Shown here: piece after piece, positions 13,201 through 26,500 of the stretch
How positions within the stretch are numbered: the first letter of the stretch is position 1
Layout of the letters: each line of letters begins with the position of its first letter
From: Rhynchonema sp. JSB1_4
Lineage: Eukaryota; Nematoda; Chromadorea; Monhysterida; Xyalidae
Direction: 5' to 3'
DNA length: 64,000 nucleotides
Assembly: GCA_030248065.1 (NCBI GenBank)
Contig: JASAMV010003287.1
Span: 1-64,000, forward strand
Notes under the pieces: model-generated
Databases searched by the model: none
What the model saw: only the letters and a program-made list of their open reading frames with translations
What the model was told of the DNA's origin: nothing
Program-made: the position numbers and the translations under genes

Positions 13201-13759
13201 GCGTGCAGGAAGCCCTTCTGTGACTCGAGGGTTGGCACTTTCATTTTTTCTTTTTTTTTTTCTTGAACATTTTTTCTTTTTTTCATTTCTTGAACATTTG
13301 GACACACACAGGTTGACCGATATTGCGCGGCACGCAACATTCTCTTCCCACACTCACTTATCTATTACATATGTAGTAGCTTCATTACTTTTTGAATGTT
13401 TATCCATTAAGTTGAATTACAGTTTTGTAATGAGAGATTACAATTAAAAGCAACGAAAGACATATAATGACAATGAATAAGAAAAGAAACTGATGTTAAT
13501 TTTGGAATGGCATTCTGGAATGTCTAGTGAAGTGATCGTTGTAATACTGGACTATCGCCGGCTCTGGGTTTGGGGTTTTTGATGCTTTGGGAAGCATGTG
13601 AAACATCAAATTGACGTGTTTCACAATTTTCAAACTGTCACACACTTTCGTGCCCAAGTGCAAAAAACGATCAAAACCCAGGCTGGTGTCATGTTCATAA
13701 CAAGCAGCATATTAATAATGTTTCACTACTCGAGGTGGTCCACACAGCCGCCTGTTCCA
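10230..13759. other. intergenic, no gene recognised
   Basis: 3.5 kb between the secreted orphan and the collagen 3' end. Only scattered ORFs below 130 codons are present, without introns or recognisable domains. 12380-12440 has short TTTAAGGTAAAT-type reiterations. A TGATGTTTCA-type word lies at 13599-13608, just downstream of the collagen stop. Confidence 0.5.
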
Positions 13760-15534
13760 CTAGTTGTACCCACCAGCTCGAACCGGCGCACTGCCACGGC
13801 CACCGAACACAGCGCTACTGAAGCGATCACCACCAGTGGATCCTTGTCCGGACCGCGGCGACGGGCAATGTCTGCAATCACCCGCCGTACCGATTGGGCC
13901 GCGCACGCCGGGCGGGCCTGAAATTGTGCATTCCCGACTCAGACTTGGACTTCCCTGAATATTCAAGGACAACTGCTAACCTGGTGGACCGGGCATGCCG
14001 TCTGGTCCCATTTGACCGGGTTCGCCGGGACTTCCCGACCCGCCGAGCTTGCCCTTGTTGCCGTTCCTGCCGGGCGGGCCGGGTGGGCCGCGTGGTCCTG
14101 GTGGGCCGGGGGCACCGGGCGGCCCTACAAATATGGCAAATGGTGCAAAGATGTACATGGTGCATGACATACAGAACAGACGTAATGAATTTTTGAAACA
14201 TCACTGACCTGGTGGCGCACCATTGGTGACCTTTCCTGGTGGTCCTGGCTCGCCCTGGTCGCCGGGGGCGCCCTTTGGTCCTTGCGGCCCGGGAACGCCA
14301 GTTGGACCAATACCGCCCGGTCGCCCGTCCTCCCCACGGTCGCCGGCGCCACCTTGCGGACCGGGAAGACCCTTGGGTCCGGGCGGACCGTTCGGGCCGG
14401 GAGGACCTGCAAAAGTTTGTATCGGACGTTTTCGCGAAGTTTGAAAAAATTGTAAACTGAACAAAAACAACAATGAAGAAATAATAAACATTCTACCGGG
14501 TGGGCATTTCTGGCAGGGCGGTTCTGGCGGGACGCCCGGCATGAGCACGCCATCGCGTCCGGGTGCGCCGGGGTTGCCGGGACGGCCGGGTGACCCTGGT
14601 CGGCCGTCGCGACCATTCGGACCGGGCACGCCGGGCGGACCTTGCTGGCATTCGCAGCCTGTACAGAATGTGAACAGGATGTTGTCGAGTGATGATTATT
14701 ATGATGAGTTTATTGGTTCTGATTTTTACCCTGCACATGCAATAAATAACGTAAGAATGTGTCACGACACCAATGGTGCAAGCGCCAGATGGAAATACAA
14801 AGGACAAAAAAGAAAAGAAATGAACAAAGTAATTAGAAATGTCGAAGTTTGTTCGATCTATGAATAACACGCTTTTCAGTCCCGAACGATTCAGACCCGG
14901 CAAGTTTCACCTATTTATAGGCTTGGACTCCGGGCAACACAACTCTGTCCAATCACCCCTGCCCGACTCACAGCTGCCGGCATTGGCGGGACCAGGGGCC
15001 TGTGGCGGCTGGGGCAGTGGCGCCTGCGGTGCAAATGGATTGGCGTTCACTGCCAACTCATTGAATGCGAACCCGCCGTACTGTTGTTGCAGTTGAGCGG
15101 CGCGATTGCGATCGTACTGTCGCTTCGAGCGTTCGCTCGGTGCCGCGCCGAAATTCACTTGAATCGCCACCATCTCTTTCCACATGTCACGTGATCGCAT
15201 CTATGAAAAACGATTGTTGTCGTGATATTGTGAATCGGCAAACGGAGAGTTGGTTTGAAAAAACAATGGATGCCATAGCACATACTAATGAATAGGCTCA
15301 CGAAACATCCAGTACCAAATTCATAAAGCACCAAAAAACCAACCCACCCCAAAAACAAAAATAGCCGCACATCCTCACCTTGCAGAACGTCGATTCGGTG
15401 TTCATGAAGGATCGCATGGTCTGCACATGATTGTAGACCAACGGCAGAATGATGACACACGCCATGCACGTGACAATGCTGAATGCTACTGAGCACAGCG
15501 CGGCCGTGCGCAACGACTGCGGCTGTTTCTCCAT
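13760..15534 (-). CDS. nematode cuticle collagen
   Basis: Six minus-strand exons: 15534-15379, 15200-14972, 14658-14497, 14406-14209, 14124-13981 and 13917-13760. They give 349 codons (348 aa). Residues 1-75 match the nematode cuticle collagen N-terminal domain: a signal-anchor helix, then [14 protein letters not shown] furin/BLI-4-type site RSKR follows, then a non-collagenous stretch rich in Gln, Pro and Asn. The Gly-X-Y domains are interrupted by short Cys-containing spacers ([28 protein letters not shown]), the usual positions of interchain disulfides. Introns 2-5 all split a Gly codon in phase 1. The role is a structural component of the exoskeleton, secreted by hypodermis. This gene is the strongest taxonomic marker in the window. 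Several GC-rich ORFs on the opposite strand are shadows of it. Confidence 0.95.
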
Positions 15535-17263
15535 TGTTACAAGGTGGCTGGAAAGAAATTCGCCATTATGTAAATATATTGTAAGATCTACGATTTAAAG
15601 TGAAGATGATTGGAACTGCAGATTTTATGTCACTGGAGAATGTTTAGAATGTAAACGTATGGGGAACTGTAGTAATTTCGATACATCAGAGGCGATCAAG
15701 CTGCAGCTCAGAAAGTCAAGATTTACGACGGGTGCATTCTCTCGCTTTTGTAAATCGGCTTCTTTATAACAGCACTGTTTATGACATGCATGTATTTTGT
15801 ATACTACCTACATACACAGTCTCTGTCTCACACATTTCACTGTCCTCCATGGAGCCCAATGCGTGCAGACAACGCAACAAGGTATACTGTATCCACGATG
15901 TTACAAATAACAGGTGACAAATAACGTTCACACGAAAAGTGTGATTGGATTTAAAGCGAAGTGAACAAAAAAAACTGAAGATTTAGTCGCGGGCGCCTCG
16001 CTTTTGTACCGCGACCGGCAGTGTTTTTTGGCCTGATTACCGTTTTTCTATAATGGTCAATGTGACCTGTTTCTTTCTCACCGACTTATTCATAATCGGG
16101 AATCATGATCTTGTATTATGGAACATAAATGCACACCAGTACAACAAGTGTCGTTTGGCGACGGGAGACAGACTCCAGACACAGGATATGCATGCGCAAA
16201 AACTAAAACTTATATCATGTCGGGCTTGATTGATTCTGGCCCAAAAAAACTGTGCCACTCACACACCGGGGGTGACCTCGGGTTTGCTGACAGCAGACAG
16301 ATGATAATGTATCACCGTGTGAAATTTGTGAATTATCACTACCAATTACCAGTTTAACGACGAGCGACTACCGTCATTAAATATGCACGTGTGCTGTAGA
16401 GTGGCGCGCGCATTAGGCCTCAGGGTGACACCTACTGTAATCCACAATTATGGGTCTGAAAAACTTATTTTTGGATTATGGACACAGATTATCGTTCTTA
16501 AATTTGGATTATGTGCATAAAAAATTGAACACACCAGCATGTTAACACGGCGCCTACTTTTGTCGAAAAAAATTACACTATGAGTGATCCTTGCTGACAG
16601 ATGATTTCAAATATATTTGGGAGTATAATTGTGCGGTTGTCAACTGAAGTGGTCAACTCGTTAACGACAGTAGTATAAGCCGTATTTGGTGTATACACAC
16701 GCTCATGTTCCAGTGTTGCTATTTTTTGTGTTACCAGTAAACAATGCATCATGGCTTATACAGTATAATGTGCCTTGTACGGAAGTCGCAACTCAGGGGA
16801 AACCCTATTGCAAAACTGAACATTGGGAGAGACATCAAACTCGGTGATCGGATCGGCACTGTCTTGGTCACATGCGACTTTCTTGACTGAAGATATTAAT
16901 AACAGATGTTCCGTGATAATGATGCCGCTAATTTCGACCAGTGCAAAACAATAAAAGGGCTAAAAGAATAACTTTTTTGAGCTGGACGAAATTGGTGGCT
17001 AAGGTAAAATTCTTAATTTTCTTAATGCAACATTCGCTCCAAACCCAGGCAAGTGAGAAGATTAGCTGCTTACGGTGGCACAAATTGAATTCTTCCTTTT
17101 GACATGCATACCGTTTCCTGCGGTCGATGTACAGACTGCTGTATACAGCTGTTTAGAAATCGTATGTAGCTAACATACGTGCGTTCACAATCTTTAAAGG
17201 GTCTCCGCCATATATATGCGACCGAAACCAATCTCAATGAGACTTGGGACCGTAATTGGGCTT
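15535..17263. other. intergenic, no gene recognised
   Basis: Spacer upstream of the collagen, presumably including its promoter. No ORF has domain or splice support. I see no TATA box placed convincingly relative to the collagen ATG. Confidence 0.5.
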
Positions 17264-18910
17264 GGTCCAAAACACTCACGGCCAAGAAAATTTTTCCCCA
17301 TATCAGCTCCCTGTCTGAGCCAGGAGGGCTAAAAGATAAAAAAATTTTGACCCTACCTCAGCACCTTGAAATTAAAATATCGATCTTTCTTTCTTTTCAG
17401 TTTTTTTCATAAACGCCTTGGTTCTATTTAACCTTTTCTTTCTCCCCCCCCCCCTTTTTCCAACCCCATTAAAAAATCTTTTTTTTTTCCCCAAAAAACA
17501 CACATTATAAAAAAAAACCGTATATCATGCTATTCAGGCGATCAATGAGAGCTTTTATATAAAGTAGGCAAGAAAGCCCGTATATCATGCTATTCAGGCG
17601 ATCAATGACTAATTTTCCACCGCTGATAGGTTTCGACAAAAGCTCGCTCAACTGTGGTGAACCTCAACTTTTTTGCCAGTTTCTGTGGATCCCAGGCACA
17701 CTTCTATCTCATATTTTCCTATTTTAGTAACAATGTACCGAGGTGATATGTGGCACGCTAGATAGTAAAAATATAATTGTTGTTAATTATGTGCAAATCT
17801 AGGTTGGTCCAGCTGCATCCTTGGAGGTACGAGCAATAAATGAGTTTTACACAAAATTCATAATTTTAGCAATTTTTCGCTTCCGTCATATTTTTAGCCT
17901 ACCTACATTTGTGACGGATTTGTGGCCTTTGCTGTCCGATGAAGCCCCAACGTTGTTGTTGTTTATCGATCAAAATCCAAAATTCCAGCTCTAACGTATC
18001 CTGAGAAAAATCATGTTAAGTGATGGCACCGCAGACGCTGGTCCTGTTGTAAGTTCGGCTGTAGTTCCAAGTCCAACGCATGGACCTCAATTAACACGAT
18101 TTTTCTCAAGATACGTTAGAGCTATAATTTTGAATTTTGATCGATAAATAACAATAACGTTCGGGCTTCATCGGACAGCAAAAGCCACAATTCCTACCCA
18201 ACTGTAGATAGGCTAAAAATATGACGGAAGTGAAAATTTGCTAAAATTATGAATTTTGTGTAAAATTCATTTAGTGCTCGTACCTCCAAGGATGAAGCTG
18301 GACCTACCTAGATTTGCACATAATTAACAACAATTATATTTTTACTATCTAGCGTGCCATATATCACCTCGGTACATTGTTACTAAAATAGGAAAATATG
18401 AGATAGAAGTGTGCTTCGGATCCACAGAAAATGGCAAAAAAGTTGAGGTTCACCACAGTTGAGCGAGCTTTTGTCGAAACTTATCAGCGGTGGAAATTTA
18501 GTCATTGATCGCCTGAATAGCATGATATACGGGCTTTCTTGCCTACTTTATATAAAACCCCTCATTTACCCCTAAAAGCACTACACCCCCTCCCTTTCTA
18601 CTATAAAAACTCTGTGTGCTTTCTATGTGACCGGATAATACAACGGAAAATTTTTTTTCGAAAATTTCCGTGGTTTTGGCAAAATAGCGCGAGCTGTGGT
18701 AGTGCCAAAAAGTGAATATGGTTCTAAATTAGACCCAAGGCGTTTATGAAAAATTTGTGAACAAACTGCACACAAAGAATATGCGAAACAGATCGATATT
18801 TTAATTTCAAGGTGCTGAGGTAGGGTCAAAATCTTTTATCTTTTAGCCCTCCTGGCTCAGACAGGGAGCTGATAGGGAAAAAATTCTCTTGGCCGTGTGT
18901 GTTTTGAACC
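17264..18910. mobile_element. 1.65 kb near-perfect foldback (inverted repeat)
   Basis: The arm 17264-18019 is the reverse complement of 18091-18910, with scattered mismatches and small indels, leaving a spacer of only about 70 bases. Matching landmarks: TCAGCTCCCTGTCTGAGCCAG (left, near 17304) against CTGGCTCAGACAGGGAGCTGA (right), and CTCTAACGTATC near the centre of both arms. The left arm holds an extra direct duplication of about 31 bases beginning CCGTATATCATG (near 17519 and 17579). Low-complexity C- and T-rich patches at 17435-17515, 18555-18600 and 18910-18960 break the symmetry and look like gap-filling or hairpin-sequencing artefacts. It has no ORF, so it is a non-autonomous foldback-type element or an inverted duplication. 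Confidence 0.8.
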
Positions 18911-20505
18911 CACCCACCCACCGCCCCCTATCTTTATTTTTTTTTCTCCCGCGCATATATGGGGGCGCCCAGTATGTTCGCTTTTCATGTCTGAAACGTC
19001 TGTTGCTCGTTTAACGGTAAATCAGTTTGTGACAAGTAATCTCAAAACAGACATTCTTTGACCAATGACTTTTATCATTCGTCGACAACAGAGATTATCA
19101 CGACAAACAATAATAAATATTGCGTGCACAGACACCAAAATACGAAACCGTTACAAAAAATAAAACGTGGAGTGGAAAAAAGTACAGCGCATAATTATAT
19201 GTATATTTACACAATATAACGAAAAGATAGTGTCGAAAAATATAACAATTATACGAAAGAACGGTTATTCATATAGCTAGTGGAAAATGTGTATCACAAC
19301 GGCTTTATTTTACACAATCTTACATGTATTTTCACGCTTCAAATGTGAAACAGAAAATTTTATGCACTTCAAACTCCACTCATAGAGTGTTGTTTTCGAA
19401 TAATTTATGGAAAAACAGGTGTTATTATTTTTAACCTGCCGGCAATGCAATAATTATGAGCAACGTTATTTAGTCTAAAAACGTGGAAACAAATAACAAA
19501 AACCGTAAAAAGCTAAATTAAGACGAAACAAGTTCATAAATTACAGCAAGGTTCAGTGCGTATATGTATCTAAGTGCCAGAGGAAAACAATAAACGCTAA
19601 AACCCTATCACAGTTTCGCTTCAGATTTGTTGTGTGATATCGAGAGCAAGGTTTGCGTTATGGTAATTCAGTCGCGCTAGATTATCAATGACACAATTGT
19701 TTATAAAACAACACAAAATCGGTGTGAAAAACAACACATGTACAGTGTGAAAAAACCGGAGCATCATCTCGTATCACTAGTGACTCAAGAAGACGAAAAC
19801 GCAAAAAAGAAACGCGAAAACTTATTAGAATTTGAAGAAAGCTTCGACGTAATTATAGCTTCGGTGTACAATAAAATGAACCGTAATGTTTCAACGATAT
19901 TCACGAAACTCATGTTCGAAATCAGTCGCACAAAACGTGGTTTGACTGCAACAATCGCACGCAACCACGCAATTGAAATTACAAAAAGTTAGAAAACGCA
20001 AGTCAGCTGAGAACGTTAGCACGACAACGTTTTCTGATGACACTTGGTCTGACGTTTGGGCGAGCGAGATCGAGAATACAGACTGTCGTCACTCACCCAC
20101 GAACGGACACCACCTATCGGCGCTGTGTGACACCTGCGAAGGATACATGCGATTTATGATATACATTTTCAATTTGTCGACACAGGAATATGTGTGAAAG
20201 AAAGGTCATCGATGGGCATGATAACAGGCAATCACACGATTGCAACGTGAGCCACGCGTTTTCGGCTCCACTTTTCAGCCGGATTTCGCAGATGGACAGT
20301 GCACCAGATCATCGTCAGTGCGAATGCACCAGATGGTCGCATTACCCAAAAATTTCCTGAGAGCAGGCTTTATATTGCTATGCTTGTGCAAACACACAAA
20401 CTTGGGCAGTTGCAGTGCTGGCACGATACAGCACTGATTATGTTGGTTGCTCAAAACCAGAAAATAAAAAATCACACTACAAGTGTACATAAATCGCCGA
20501 GTAAT
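18911..20505. other. AT-rich spacer with weak ORFs
   Basis: Very A-rich intergenic DNA between the foldback and the SLCO gene 3' end. An ATG ORF at 19738-19992 (84 codons, Lys/Glu-rich) overlaps another frame open at 19973-20197. No splice site or homology supports either, so neither is called a gene. A copy of ATGGGCATGATAAC lies at 20212-20225. Confidence 0.4.
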
Positions 20506-23500
20506 TTACCCATTCAAGTGTAGATTGTCCATTTCGCCGAGTCGGTGAGCAATTTCGGACATGGTGATCGGAGGACTGAACGGTTCGGCGCCCTTGCCCC
20601 GCCGTGTGATGCACCACCACAACACCACTGACAGCGTGGCTGCGCAGATCTGGGAATGTGTGATGGATGGTGAAACATTTGTGAAATTAGTGAATGGATG
20701 TGATATCACTTGGTGGAAGAAGATCAACACAAGACAAACCGCCAAGCGTTTACTGTGGCTTATTCTGGCTGGGCATATCGCTGTCATGTGTCCGCTCTAG
20801 GGATCGAAAGGGACAGGCATCGATAATTTGGGGATTCGGCACCGAGTTTCGACAAATTAGGTTTTTTTTGAACAAGATATACAGTACGTAAATTAACACT
20901 TATAACAGCAGATGCACGCGTGAAAAATTGCGCTTAGACGTTTGTATGGCCAATCTCAATCGTATAGGCTACCGACCAAAATTTGTCACTCTTTTTCCAA
21001 AAAAATTCATGTCATTCTGTGCACTACTTGCAGTGGCAAAACATTTCTGGATTCGGGATTGGGATCGGGATTAAGCTCTCGGGATCGGAATTCGAGATCG
21101 GAATCAACAACACCCTCAGGATCCACTTCGAACCCTAGTCCACTCCTGCTGGTCCCTTTCCCATTCCTGGGTTACTCTTTCAAACCATGGCCCCGTCAAG
21201 CCGTACACACTTGAAATATTCATGTCCCTTCAAGCAGAGCGGGTCCACTCGCTTTGGCACTTTGGACTACACCGCGGTACACTTATGCGACAGTAAATAT
21301 AGTGGCAAGCTTATGTAAAAGCACGTTCTTTATTATCCCCAGGCGCTGGCGAGACTAATAATGTTGTGGGGGCATTTTATGGACATGATAGAGCCACACA
21401 GCGAGGCCAAGTGCATGATTTCACTGTCTGGCTATCAAACGAACCATACACTTGAACTATAGAACGCGCTTTGAAAGCGATGTGTCACATGTAAATAAAT
21501 AAGGTGCTTGTTGGTCCAATGAGGCGCACTAGGTGATAATGACGTTTTATGAATATTCTGGGTGTTCAATTACTGAAACACGCTAAATTTGAAATTTGAA
21601 CGTACCATGAAATTTGAAACTGGCAGGCTATCCCATGTTGTAGGCTCTACATAAACCTGATTCTTCACCTTTTGGCTTTCCAGTCAGTGCCAAGATAAAA
21701 TTCAGTGCCAATATCTATCCGAACAAGACGTTATCAAACAGCTAACCACAAAATGTCGCCCAAAAACCAGACAGGACCAATGGCCAAAACCACCCTGGTC
21801 GCGACACGCACCTTATACGAGAGGACCACCAGTCCGTATCTGAGTCGGAACTGTTCAATGTCGTACAACAGGCAGGTGGTGCCGACTTCCCCGCAGTCGT
21901 CCCTGCGCCAAACCAGACACGTTGTGTCGATGACAGCACCGAAGATGATGGGCGCCGGGATGTAGGCCACCAGACGCAACATCACTACTTGTAGACCGAG
22001 CGCGAACGCCTTCTCCTCCTCCGCCACCGCTCTGAAAGAGAAAATTTAGTTATTTGTCAAAATGATGTTGGTTGTCCGCTAACTTTACTGGGTTCCATGT
22101 CGATAAATGGGCATGATAACGAGTTTCCCTTGTTTTTCCCAACTTTAGCACTATTTTGAATTGACATGTAGCTTCCCGACCCAAACAGCTGTATGACTGC
22201 TCTCTTACTCATGCCTCATTATTCATTGTTTACGTATGACCAAAATGGTGTCCAGGCAACAGCAATGCGTCCGAGACTATAATGCACAAACAAGTGAAAT
22301 AAATTGTCAAACTACATAGATCACGTGGCCCTTTTGAAGGTGTTAAATTTTGATGAGTAATTCAAGCATTCATAAATTGCAGACTGCATTGTGTAAAGGT
22401 GGCAAGGCTACTGTCATATCAAAAACTATTTTTGTATGTGTGTTTACAACAGGCGGATGAGTCAACAGGTGCAAAATCACACTCTTCAATTATCGATTTT
22501 TGCGTCAAACAAACTAGAATTTTGCAAGTTTGCAGATTTGTATGTACATTTCTCCAGATAATCCGGACAAGATGTATGTATATGAACAACTGCATCCCAT
22601 CAGACACTCATTAATATTCAGAAAGACTCAGAATGTCCACGTGAGCTCTGATTGATAAAAGCACGGTCCCCGCCCGGCACAAAAAAACACTCAAACCACA
22701 CACAAACACCGTGACACCTGTTCTTTTTTTGTCGGTTGAATATTTATTTGTTCAATAGCCGCAAAAATGCGCACGTCTAATAAAAAAACAGTGTGGAGTG
22801 GCCTAGGCACGTGTAAATGGTTTTATGAATAAAGTGACAACCTTTCCGTGGGCGCGCAAGGCCAAAAGGAAAATAATACATCAACCAGATACAACGAACG
22901 AGTAGGTTACTCATCGAATGAAAAAAGACGGAAAGTGTTTTATTGGCGCAATTAATGTTTACCCCGGCAGCCGTTTTCCGATTTATGTGCCAGGCATGGG
23001 AACTCTGGTAATATGACTATCAGAAAAAATGTATGTGCTTCGCTGATGCGGATATGCGACAAGACAAATAATAAGAAAAATCTTGTGCGAAATACAATCG
23101 AATCAGGATGAGCTACCCTGATTTTTCAAGTTCACTCAAGCACACGACATACACCCACCTCAAAGTGACCATAATGAGCGGCATCTGATTGCTGCTGGCA
23201 ACGAGCGTGAGCACGAACAACAACAACATGAATGGTACAATCATACGACAGCTGTCCTGGCACTCGCCCAATTCGGCCACGACCGGACCCGTCAGTGACA
23301 TTGCCTGAATCACAAAGGTGAAACATTGAATGGAAACGGGCTGAATCTTTGATAAAAGCGGGTCACCTAACCTGGGCCCCGTAATCGGTCTGCACCATTT
23401 GGACGGCTTGAGAATCGCGCGCCGCGTCCGTTGCGTTGGCGATACATTTGCACGAGGTGTATTTCTGGAAAATATGCAATTTTCAGAAAATTGAAAAAAA

Positions 23501-26500
23501 TCTTGAGTGACCAAGGTACACCAGTTTTTTCAACCAACCAGAATTGATCGTTGTACTTTGCCGGCCACCGACTCGCGATAGACACTCTCCTCATCAAGTG
23601 ACGTGCAACCTGTGCAAGAAAAAAATTACAAAAATCGCGCATAAAATTTCAAATAAATAAAACATCATAAAATTTATCAACTGAAGCCGTATATTTCAGC
23701 CAACATTCGGTATACTGTGAAACATCATCTAACCGGCATGACACGGCGAAAAGTACGTTTTGCCATCGATGCCACACAGCGGCTCAAAGTTGAACGGCGA
23801 ACAGCTACAGTCCGTATTGCAGTGGTTCACCAGTTGGACTTGAGATTTGAGAAGCGGGCTGAAAGAGGGAAAGAAGACTGTTTCGAGGGGTTCTGTTATG
23901 CTCCTTCAGACAGGTGCAAGCTTTGTATATGGTGCGCGGTTTGCTTGTGAGAGGTTTAATCAAAGGTCATGGTGCTTGTGGCACGCTGTTGATTACTGGC
24001 TTCTTTTAGTCATTCTTACAATGTTTGGCTGTTGTGGACGTTGTTCATAAAAAAGAATGGACATGATAACAAACTTGATGGCGTTGCTTTGTCGGTTTTT
24101 GCGTTTTCTTTCATTCTGAACAGCGAATAAGATGCAAAGCTCCGTCCCCCCGGTGAGCGTATAAACCAGCCTTAGCCACCCACGTGCTTGCTTGAGCACT
24201 CTCAGTCATGTGAGCACGCCCCTACAGCTGGTGTGCCGGTTCAAGCGGTTGGTTGTTCTTGTGTCACACTAGAGTCGGCGGAACGTGTACATACTTCTAG
24301 ACACACTATAGGCACAGCATGACGCACTAGACATTAGTGGCATGCATTGCCACGGGGTACCCAGACATACCGCAAACTGGAGGCATAATGTCCACCTACA
24401 TGATGTACGTTTGTACATGCACGTGGTACGCACTCTTTGTGCACACACTCTATCGATCATGACTGTGGCTTGGAGAGTACACTTTGAGGCGACGAAACGC
24501 ACTTTTCAATGCATATATGTGTCTGCTAGCAGGGCTACATGCACTATGGAGCACACCCAGGTTGTTATCATGCCCATTGGTGGGCAAACCCATGGTGATC
24601 GAAGTGTACATCGAAACACAAAGACAAAAGAATCAAAATATGGTCATTGAACACTCACTTCGGCAACGGTTCAATTTCATTGTAGGTCGAGAATATGCCA
24701 GCCATGTCGACATTGGGGCAGCCGAACCAGAAGAACAACGTGAGAAGACACAAAGTGGCAAAGTTGAACGAAAGCACGAGCACGCTGATATGTCTGCAAT
24801 GAAGTTAGAACAGTGAAACATCATGTATTCACGATTTATTTTTGAAGAAAAACCCTGACCTAAGTTGGAGATTATATCGTTTCATGAGCCACGATCCCAA
24901 AAATATGCCAACTATGGCGCCCGGCACCGCCACGCCGCCCGTCAGAATGCTGGCGTCGGACTTGGTGAACCCGAATTGTGTTTCGAGGTATTTCGGCAGA
25001 TACGTCGTGAAACCTGATTGAACAAGGAAATTATGCAAAGTGAAAGAAAATAATTCATAAATGCAATGGAAGAAAAACCACACCGGATACAATGGCCAGA
25101 TCCATACAAGCGTTCAGCGACGCGATCATGTAGACAGAATTGGTGAGCAGACGAAAGACGGACAGTGGGATGCCTGAATTATCAAGGCGAATCAGGCAAC
25201 TGGGATAATGTTTCATAGACTTTGACAGCCAAACTGCACTAACGTTTGAGCGCATTGATTTTCCCCTCTTCGAGTGTGAGCGAGTTCGGTACGGTCGTAT
25301 CTTCACTTGAAGTCGGCGTACCTCGATGCTGCTGATAGGCGAAACTGTCACTTTTGTGCAGCGCGTCGAGATTCGGATTTCGGGCAAATGACCCTGCGCT
25401 GCCAGGGGTGCCCGCTGTGCCGGGCTGGCCCGACCCAGACCCGAAATTGTTGTATGGCTGGTTGTTCTTGCCGACAATGCCCGCCTGCAATTGAGAGCAA
25501 CCCTAATGATCTGGGAGAACAGTCGCTTTTAAATTACCAGATGCGCGACTGAAGTCAGTTGGCAGATTGGCATGCTTGCTTCCGACATACATATACATAC
25601 ATAAGGTCCTTCAGACCAGAGTACAGCTAAGTTGTTATTCTGCAAGCAAACCCACCTGCGAGGCCGTTGTCTGCACCGTCACACCGTCGGCAGCTGACGA
25701 TTGCGATTGTGGCAAGTGTTTAGGAAAGCCGAAGAAAGGCAGCGCCGCAATTAGATAGAGAATACCGAGCAGGATGAAACCGGCCCACCTGTAAGATGAA
25801 GAATGAATTATTTTCTTTTCATAGTGTTCTCTTCATGAAATATAAAATAAAAAGAAAGAGAAAAACCGTACCATAGCCCAACGACAGCCGAGTCAGGCAG
25901 ATCGGCCGGTTCGGGTGGAGCAATGAATTTGGAAAGTGTGAGCGCGCCGAGCAGAAAGCCGCACACCGGGCCAAATGCGACCATTACATACATGCACGCT
26001 GCAAACGATAATTTTCTCTTTATTTTAATTTATGAATTTTCATGAATTGAATAAAGAGCAACCGACCCAAATAAACACTGGAGTTCTCTGCTGTGACATG
26101 ATTGTCGATGTAGGTGGTACCCAGAGTGAAAATCGGTGACCCGCCAATACCGAGCAGAACCTGCGAAGTCAGGTAACAATGGTAAGATTAAAATCAAGAG
26201 AAAATGCCAAAATATAAAAAGAGAGCCTTACCTGAGCCAACATGAGAATGAACACGTATTGACTGGCTGATTCATGCTCAGCCACACATTGCTGCTCGGC
26301 GGTGAGATTGCCGGATGCAGTGACGGATGTTTGGTTCTGCGTAACAAATTTTACACTATTTTTGCTGATTTTTTTTACACTACAAGTGTGAAAAAAATCA
26401 CACTCTGTGGTGACTCACCAACGTGCACATGTCGGGCATGCGACCGACTTTGATCGCCCTGATCAGGCTGTCATTGGCGAGCGTGAGTGGATTGGCGATG

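Noticed and set aside
13764..14867. Several Pro/Gly/Arg-rich ORFs on the plus strand
   Set aside because: They are antisense shadows of the GC-rich Gly-X-Y exons of the minus-strand collagen.
19738..20197. Two overlapping AT-rich ORFs that might form a frameshifted gene
   Set aside because: No homology or splice sites, and A-rich DNA readily yields Lys-rich open frames.
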